NCBI GenBank assembly: GCA_965267475.1
Contig: OZ254079.1
Span: 372,001-436,000 of the forward strand
Reading direction: 5' to 3'
Length of the DNA: 64,000 nucleotides
Source of the DNA: JBCBKU01 sp965267475
GTDB lineage: Bacteria > Pseudomonadota > Alphaproteobacteria > Rhodobacterales > Rhodobacteraceae
The position numbers were made by a program, and so were the translations under genes. Below, in pieces: positions 59,778-64,000 of this stretch. Each line of letters begins with the position of its first letter. Position 1 is the stretch's first letter. The notes beneath the pieces are model-generated. The model had not been told where the DNA came from and searched no databases. It saw nothing but the letters and a program-made list of their open reading frames with translations.

Positions 59778-60278
59778 TCAATGCCGGGTCCAGCCCGAGG
59801 GCGGATTATGCGTCGGTTTTCGTGGCGGCGCGTCAGACGTGACGTCTTCAAATTCGCCATCAATGGTCACATTGGGGTCGTCACTGGCCGTGTTCTGTGG
59901 CCCCGGACCATCGCCATAGGTCATCGTGGCAACGTTCACCCGCGCCCGAACATACCGCATCACGGCCATCCGGACCCCGGGAATGAGGAACAGAAATCCA
60001 ACCGCATCGGTGAAAAACCCAGGTGTCAGCAATAACGCGCCAGCGATCAGGATCATGGCGCCATGGGCCAATGGCTCGGTTGGGTCCGCAAGCTCGCGGA
60101 AAGACTTCTGTAACCCGGCAATGGCCATAAGCCCCTGATGCCGAACCAGCCATGTCCCGAGAATCGCTGTGATCACAACGATTGCCAGCGTGGGAAAAAG
60201 CCCGATCCAACCGCCGACCTGGATAAACAGAGCGATCTCAATCAGTGGAATGGCCAGAAAAAGAGCAAACAACCACAT
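59778..60278 (-). CDS. fxsA: FxsA-family membrane protein
   Basis: From MWLFALFLAIPLIEIALFIQ the protein has 166 residues, four hydrophobic segments, and the FxsA block TWLVRHQGLMAIAGLQKSF plus AGALLLTPGFFTDAVGFL. FxsA can suppress F-plasmid exclusion of phage T7 in E. coli; its normal role is unknown. The C-terminal 40 residues are soluble and acidic. It diverges from the Tim44-like gene. Confidence 0.92.
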   Translation of the reverse strand: MWLFALFLAIPLIEIALFIQVGGWIGLFPTLAIVVITAILGTWLVRHQGLMAIAGLQKSFRELADPTEPLAHGAMILIAGALLLTPGFFTDAVGFLFLIPGVRMAVMRYVRARVNVATMTYGDGPGPQNTASDDPNVTIDGEFEDVTSDAPPRKPTHNPPSGWTRH

Positions 60279-60383
60279 CTCAGCCTCACGTCTTGGGGGG
60301 CGAGGTAGACTCAACCCCACCTCTGACCTACATAAGTGCCGTGGACGCCGGATACCAAGGGGTCCCGCATTAACGAGGCTGCA

Positions 60384-61052
60384 ATGAGCTCATCAATCAT
60401 TCAACTGCTGGTCTTGGCCGGCATCGCTGTGTTTCTGATTTTGCGCCTGCGCAGTGTGCTCGGCACGCGCGAAGGGTTCGAAAAACCGCCGGTTCAACTT
60501 CCGGGCGGTGACGATGCGCGCCGAGATGCGCGCCGCGACTTCGATGTCATCGAAGGGGGCCCGGATCGGGACATCACGGATCACGTTGAAGAAGGATCCG
60601 ATGCAGCCAGCGCATTGGCCGAAATGAAGGGCGCGGAACCTGGGTTCAGCGTCGGTGAATTTCTGGACGGCGCGCGCGGCGCCTATGAGATGATCCTGAT
60701 GTCCTTCGAAAAGGGCGATCTGTCTGATGTGCGTGGTTTCCTTGCCGATGATGTGGCGGAAGCATTCGAAGACGTCATCAAACAGCGCGAAGAAGCCGGT
60801 CTGACGGTCGAAGCCAATTTCGTTGGCGTTCGCGAATTGGTTCTGCATGACGCGGCGTTTGATGCAAACACCGGTGAAGGCGATGTTTCGGTGCGCTTTG
60901 TGGGCGAACTGACATCCGTCGTGAAGAATGCCGAAGGGAACATCGTCGAAGGCAACCCAAGCGAGATCAAGCGCCAGCGCGATATCTGGACCTTTTCGCG
61001 CAAGATGGGCGCGTCTGACCCGAATTGGGTGCTGGTCGCGACCGGCGGATGA
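60384..61052 (+). CDS. timA: Tim44/TimA-like membrane-anchored protein
   Basis: From MSSSIIQLLVLAGIAVFLIL the protein has 222 residues: one N-terminal membrane helix, a charged linker, and a Tim44-like C-terminal domain (FSVGEFLDGARGAYEMILMSFEKGDLSDVRGFLADDVAEAF in parts). In mitochondria Tim44 links the import motor; the bacterial role is envelope-related and unsettled. It overlaps mltA by four bases. The gene order next to secB is conserved in alphaproteobacteria. Confidence 0.9.
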   Translation: MSSSIIQLLVLAGIAVFLILRLRSVLGTREGFEKPPVQLPGGDDARRDARRDFDVIEGGPDRDITDHVEEGSDAASALAEMKGAEPGFSVGEFLDGARGAYEMILMSFEKGDLSDVRGFLADDVAEAFEDVIKQREEAGLTVEANFVGVRELVLHDAAFDANTGEGDVSVRFVGELTSVVKNAEGNIVEGNPSEIKRQRDIWTFSRKMGASDPNWVLVATGG

Positions 61053-62083
61053 TCCGAAAAATTGCGGCGGCCGCAGCGATTGTTCTGACCATGGCCGTAA
61101 CCCCTTCGGGCGCCGAAGGCGTGCGCCACAAAATCCTCGACTGGGCCGAGCTTGAAGGCTGGCCCCATGACGATCACGACGCTGCGCTGGCGGTGTTCAT
61201 GGAGACCTGCCCGGATCTGACCGATCCGGACTGGGCTTCGCTTTGCGCCCTGGCCCAGAACCAGAAAAATGCGCGGACATTTTTCGAGTTGTTTTTTCGC
61301 CCGGTCCTGATCGATGACGGCAAGCCCGCCCTGTTCACCGGCTATTTTGAACCCGAACTCCAGGGTTCTCGCCGGAAAACGGATGTGTTCGACATTCCGC
61401 TTTATGCGATGCCGCCCGAACTTGATCCGGGATCACGATGGTACACGCGGGCCGAGATCGAAGAGGGCAAGCTTCTGGAGGGCCGTGGTCTTGAGCTTGC
61501 CTGGGTCGAAGATCCGGTGGACGCGTTTTTTCTTCAGATCCAGGGCTCAGGCCGGATCGCGCTTGATGGCGGCGCAAAGCTGCGGCTTGGGTTTGCCGGG
61601 AAGAACGGCCACGATTATCGATCCGTGGGGCAAGAACTCGTCCGGCGCGGAATTTATCAACCGCACCAGGTGTCGGCTCAGGTCATTCGCAACTGGGTGC
61701 GCCGTAACCCGGAAGAAGGCGCCGAACTTCTGCGCCACAATCCGTCCTATGTGTTTTTTCGAGAGCTGAAGGACATTTCGCAGTCCAGCGGTCCCTTGGG
61801 TGCGATGAACCGTCCGATCACGACCATGCGGTCGATCGCCGTTGATCCGGAATATACACCACTTGGCGCACCGGTTTGGATCGAAAAGCAGGGTGCCCAA
61901 CCGCTTCGCCGTCTTATGATCGCTCAGGATACAGGCTCAGCCATCAAAGGGGCGCAGCGCGCTGACATCTTTTTTGGGTCCGGGCAGCGCGCAGGCGAAC
62001 GCGCGGGCAAGATCCGCGATGCCGGTCGGCTGGTCACGCTGTTGCCAATCGAAGCAGCATTGAAACTGGACCCAGAAGGTTAA
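61049..62083 (+). CDS. mltA: Membrane-bound lytic murein transglycosylase A
   Basis: From MIRKIAAAAAIVLTMAVTPSGAE, a signal peptide, the precursor has 344 residues. The MltA domain has LFTGYFEPELQGS and FFLQIQGSGRIALDGG, and the 3D domain at the C-terminus has LMIAQDTGSAIKGAQRADIFFG with the catalytic aspartate. It cleaves the glycan strand of peptidoglycan in the periplasm. No lipobox is visible, so it may be soluble or anchored otherwise. Confidence 0.95.
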   Translation: MIRKIAAAAAIVLTMAVTPSGAEGVRHKILDWAELEGWPHDDHDAALAVFMETCPDLTDPDWASLCALAQNQKNARTFFELFFRPVLIDDGKPALFTGYFEPELQGSRRKTDVFDIPLYAMPPELDPGSRWYTRAEIEEGKLLEGRGLELAWVEDPVDAFFLQIQGSGRIALDGGAKLRLGFAGKNGHDYRSVGQELVRRGIYQPHQVSAQVIRNWVRRNPEEGAELLRHNPSYVFFRELKDISQSSGPLGAMNRPITTMRSIAVDPEYTPLGAPVWIEKQGAQPLRRLMIAQDTGSAIKGAQRADIFFGSGQRAGERAGKIRDAGRLVTLLPIEAALKLDPEG

Positions 62084-62086
62084 GTT

Positions 62087-62656
62087 TTGGCGCGGCCCCC
62101 AAGGAAGCCGGGCGATCTGACGCCGGATGACCGTGCGCTTTGGGATCGGGTGAAAGCATCGGCCACGCCCCTCGGGCCGCCCCGACCAAAACCGGCAGAG
62201 CCGGCTGTGGCCAAAGCGGCACCGAAGACAGGGCGGATGCCGAAACCGTCCCAGACGCCGAAACCCCCGAAACATCCGCCGCCCGTCCCGAAGCCGGATC
62301 CCGGGCCCCTTCGGATGGATCGGAAGAGCTTCGGCAAAATGGTGCGCGGCAAGCTGAAACCCGAAGCCCGGATCGACCTGCACGGCATGACCCTGGCCCA
62401 GGCGCATCCGGCGTTGAACAGCTTCATTCTGAACGCGCATGCGGATGGGTTGCGGCTGGTCCTCGTGATCACCGGAAAAGGCAAAACACGCAGTGACAGC
62501 GGCCCCATCCCGGAACGGATCGGGCTTCTTCGAAACCAGGTGCCGCGCTGGCTCGACATGGCACCCTTGCGCCCGCTGGTCTTGCAGGTGGAAGAATCCC
62601 ACCGTCGTCATGGCGGGTCAGGGGCGTATTACGTCTACCTTCGGCGACCGAGGTAG
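62087..62656 (+). CDS. Smr-domain protein
   Basis: From TTG 62087 (3 bases after mltA) the protein has 189 residues. A Pro/Lys-rich N-terminus (about residues 20-80) is followed by an Smr domain: ARIDLHGMTLAQAHPALNSF with the DLHG motif, VLVITGKGKTRSDSG and GGSGAYYVYLRR. Smr domains can act as endonucleases on RNA or DNA. The downstream MFS gene overlaps its 3' end by 39 bases on the other strand. Confidence 0.9.
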   Translation: MARPPRKPGDLTPDDRALWDRVKASATPLGPPRPKPAEPAVAKAAPKTGRMPKPSQTPKPPKHPPPVPKPDPGPLRMDRKSFGKMVRGKLKPEARIDLHGMTLAQAHPALNSFILNAHADGLRLVLVITGKGKTRSDSGPIPERIGLLRNQVPRWLDMAPLRPLVLQVEESHRRHGGSGAYYVYLRRPR

Positions 62657-63862
62657 CCGGTGCCGGACGGCAAGAACGGCAGTGGCCAAAATCGCGGATT
62701 CGATCACAAAGAACAGGGCGACGTACGGCAACTGTTCAGGCAGAACGATTCCCCGGTCGATCAGCATCCCCGAAAGGCCAGGCCCAATGGCCGAGCCAAG
62801 AACCATCACGGCCATGGCGATTGACCGGATGCCGCCCAGGTTTTGCGTGCCATAAAACTCGGCCCAGAATGCATTCAGGACGGTGGCCATGGCCCCACCG
62901 GAAAACGCGACGAGCATCAGGGCAACCGTCGCACCGGCAAGTGTCTCGGCACCAGACATCAGATAGAACCCGGCTGCCAGAGGCAGAAGATAGACCATCA
63001 ACAGCCTGGGCGTGCCCACCTTGTCGATTGCCCAACCGCTCAGAAGCATCGCCGTTACCGCAGACATCGTATAAATCGGAAAAAGTGCGACATAGTCCAA
63101 GTGCCGCCAGCCCTTCACTTCGGTCAGATGCACCTGAAAGAAGAACAGCGCGGTCACAAAGGCCGAAAATCCGAGTATTGCGGGAACGACCGCCCAGAAA
63201 GTGACATGGCGGATCACTTCGCTGCGCCGCCAGTGCCGTCCATCCAGACCAAACGTTCCCTGATCCTCGGCCATCGACTGCGGCGTCCGTTCCTTGGTCA
63301 GAAGCCAGCGCACCAAAGGCACGATCACCATCAGGATCCCGGCGGCCACGACCCAAAGCGTACGCCAGTCCGTGACGGTCAGAAGCGCGACGAAGACTAG
63401 CGGTAAAAGCGCTTCACCAATCGAAAATCCAAGCCCCGCGATGGACAAAGCGCGCCCACGCGTCGCCACGAACCAGCGCGCCATGGAAACCGTTGCCATG
63501 TGGCTCGACATGCTTTGACCGAAAAGACGCAGGGCGAAGACGATAAACGGCAAGGCCCAAACAAAAGGGTTAGCGGCCATAAGCAAGCAGGCGATGGCCA
63601 AGGCGATCAGCACGTAAACCGACAATGCGCGGATCCTGAAGCGGTCCGTCAAGGTCCCCGCCCAGATCATGACGGCTGCTGCGCCAAGCGTTCCGGCGGC
63701 GTAAATCGATCCCCAGGCGCCGTGGCTCAGGCCGAACGCACCTTGGATTTCGCCCGCGAATATTGAGATGAAATAGGTCTGCCCGAAACTGGACGAAAAG
63801 GTCAAAAGCGCCCCGGCCCCCAGAAAGGGTGCATTGTCGCGAAGGAAGCGCGGAAAGCTCAT
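62618..63862 (-). CDS. Major facilitator superfamily transporter
   Basis: The 414-residue protein has twelve predicted membrane helices and the MFS loop GTLTDRFRIRALSVY between helices 2 and 3. The substrate is unknown. It resembles monocarboxylate or drug-type MFS members, with GFSIGEALLPLVFVALL. The start overlaps the stop of the next, partly visible gene by four bases (ATGA). Confidence 0.9.
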   Translation of the reverse strand: MSFPRFLRDNAPFLGAGALLTFSSSFGQTYFISIFAGEIQGAFGLSHGAWGSIYAAGTLGAAAVMIWAGTLTDRFRIRALSVYVLIALAIACLLMAANPFVWALPFIVFALRLFGQSMSSHMATVSMARWFVATRGRALSIAGLGFSIGEALLPLVFVALLTVTDWRTLWVVAAGILMVIVPLVRWLLTKERTPQSMAEDQGTFGLDGRHWRRSEVIRHVTFWAVVPAILGFSAFVTALFFFQVHLTEVKGWRHLDYVALFPIYTMSAVTAMLLSGWAIDKVGTPRLLMVYLLPLAAGFYLMSGAETLAGATVALMLVAFSGGAMATVLNAFWAEFYGTQNLGGIRSIAMAVMVLGSAIGPGLSGMLIDRGIVLPEQLPYVALFFVIESAILATAVLAVRHRLPRSPKVDVIRP

Positions 63863-64000
63863 CGGCCAAGGATTGTTGTGGGCGACAAGATCACCTGCGT
63901 TGCGTTTTGAACCGTCAGCACGGTTCCCGGCAAAAGCCCTGCCCGCCCTGCCCGGTCCCGCCGAAAGGCCGCGTCCAGATCCGCGACTTGGCCGAGGATC
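63859..64000 (-). CDS. C-terminal part of an unidentified gene cut by the window edge
   Basis: A minus-strand frame runs open from the window end to TGA at 63861-63859, overlapping the MFS start as ATGA. The 46 visible residues end GLLPGTVLTVQNATQVILS plus PTTILGR. The stop placement and translational coupling support a real gene, but the fragment is too short to assign a function. Confidence 0.6.
   Translation of the reverse strand, partial: ILGQVADLDAAFRRDRAGRAGLLPGTVLTVQNATQVILSPTTILGR

Noticed and set aside
1..64000. tRNA, rRNA, CRISPR array, prophage or insertion sequence
   Set aside because: By eye I found no T-loop/acceptor pairs, regular repeat-spacer arrays, transposase-like or phage-like proteins; a covariance search was not possible.

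Overview
The window is a continuous stretch of the main chromosome of an alphaproteobacterium. It is most likely a member of the Rhodobacterales (Roseobacter/Rhodobacter group). I infer this from gene order (rimP-nusA-ylxR-infB; rph-rdgB-hemW next to parB-parA-rsmG-mnmG-mnmE-rho; maf-aroE-coaE-dnaQ-secB-fxsA-timA-mltA-smr), from GC-rich codon use, from parS sites of the TGTTTCACGTGAAACA type placed inside rsmG and mnmG, and from small proteins and family pairs I associate with roseobacters. I see no rRNA, tRNA, CRISPR array, insertion sequence, prophage or obvious foreign island. Almost every base lies in, or within about 150 bases of, a recognisable gene. Only two gaps exceed 300 bases.

Left part (1-16 kb): the end of a parvulin-type foldase, argJ and mutT; a 42-residue small protein; then on the minus strand the translation/transcription operon rimP-nusA-ylxR-infB behind an attenuator-like leader. 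After a nucleotide-sugar epimerase come a CAP-domain secreted protein, a Tat-exported peptide-binding protein coupled to a proline iminopeptidase, ubiG, and the minus-strand unit comF-grxC-nitrilase-marR.

Middle (16-34 kb): hemH, then a cell-envelope group (two L,D-transpeptidases, a CAP-domain lipoprotein and a 59-residue secreted small protein). A long, tightly packed minus-strand series follows: hslO, a CoA-type Nudix, cca, three tandem ABC half-exporters, a P-loop nucleotide kinase-like protein, an RNA uracil methyltransferase and a bacterial voltage-gated sodium channel. Next are a Nudix gene, a response-regulator/PP2C phosphatase divergent from a histidine phosphotransfer protein, and a SAF-domain dehydrogenase.

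Middle-right (34-48 kb): argG, a DUF898 membrane protein with an M48 peptidase, a sulfotransferase, msrA, the NADP-malic enzyme, mutS, grpE-hrcA, rph-rdgB and hemW.

Right part (48-64 kb): this appears to be the replication-origin region. Genes from parB to hemJ run leftward and genes from maf to smr run rightward. They diverge from a 432-base intergenic region with AT-rich tracts, DnaA-box-like nonamers, GANTC sites, a CtrA-like motif and an IHF-like motif. This is the position that holds oriC in Caulobacter. Two perfect parS sites and one one-mismatch parS lie 3-6 kb away. The predicted oriC/parS locus is the most important structural observation here. The rimP leader, the ABC/channel operon and the phosphatase/Hpt pair are the less expected ones.
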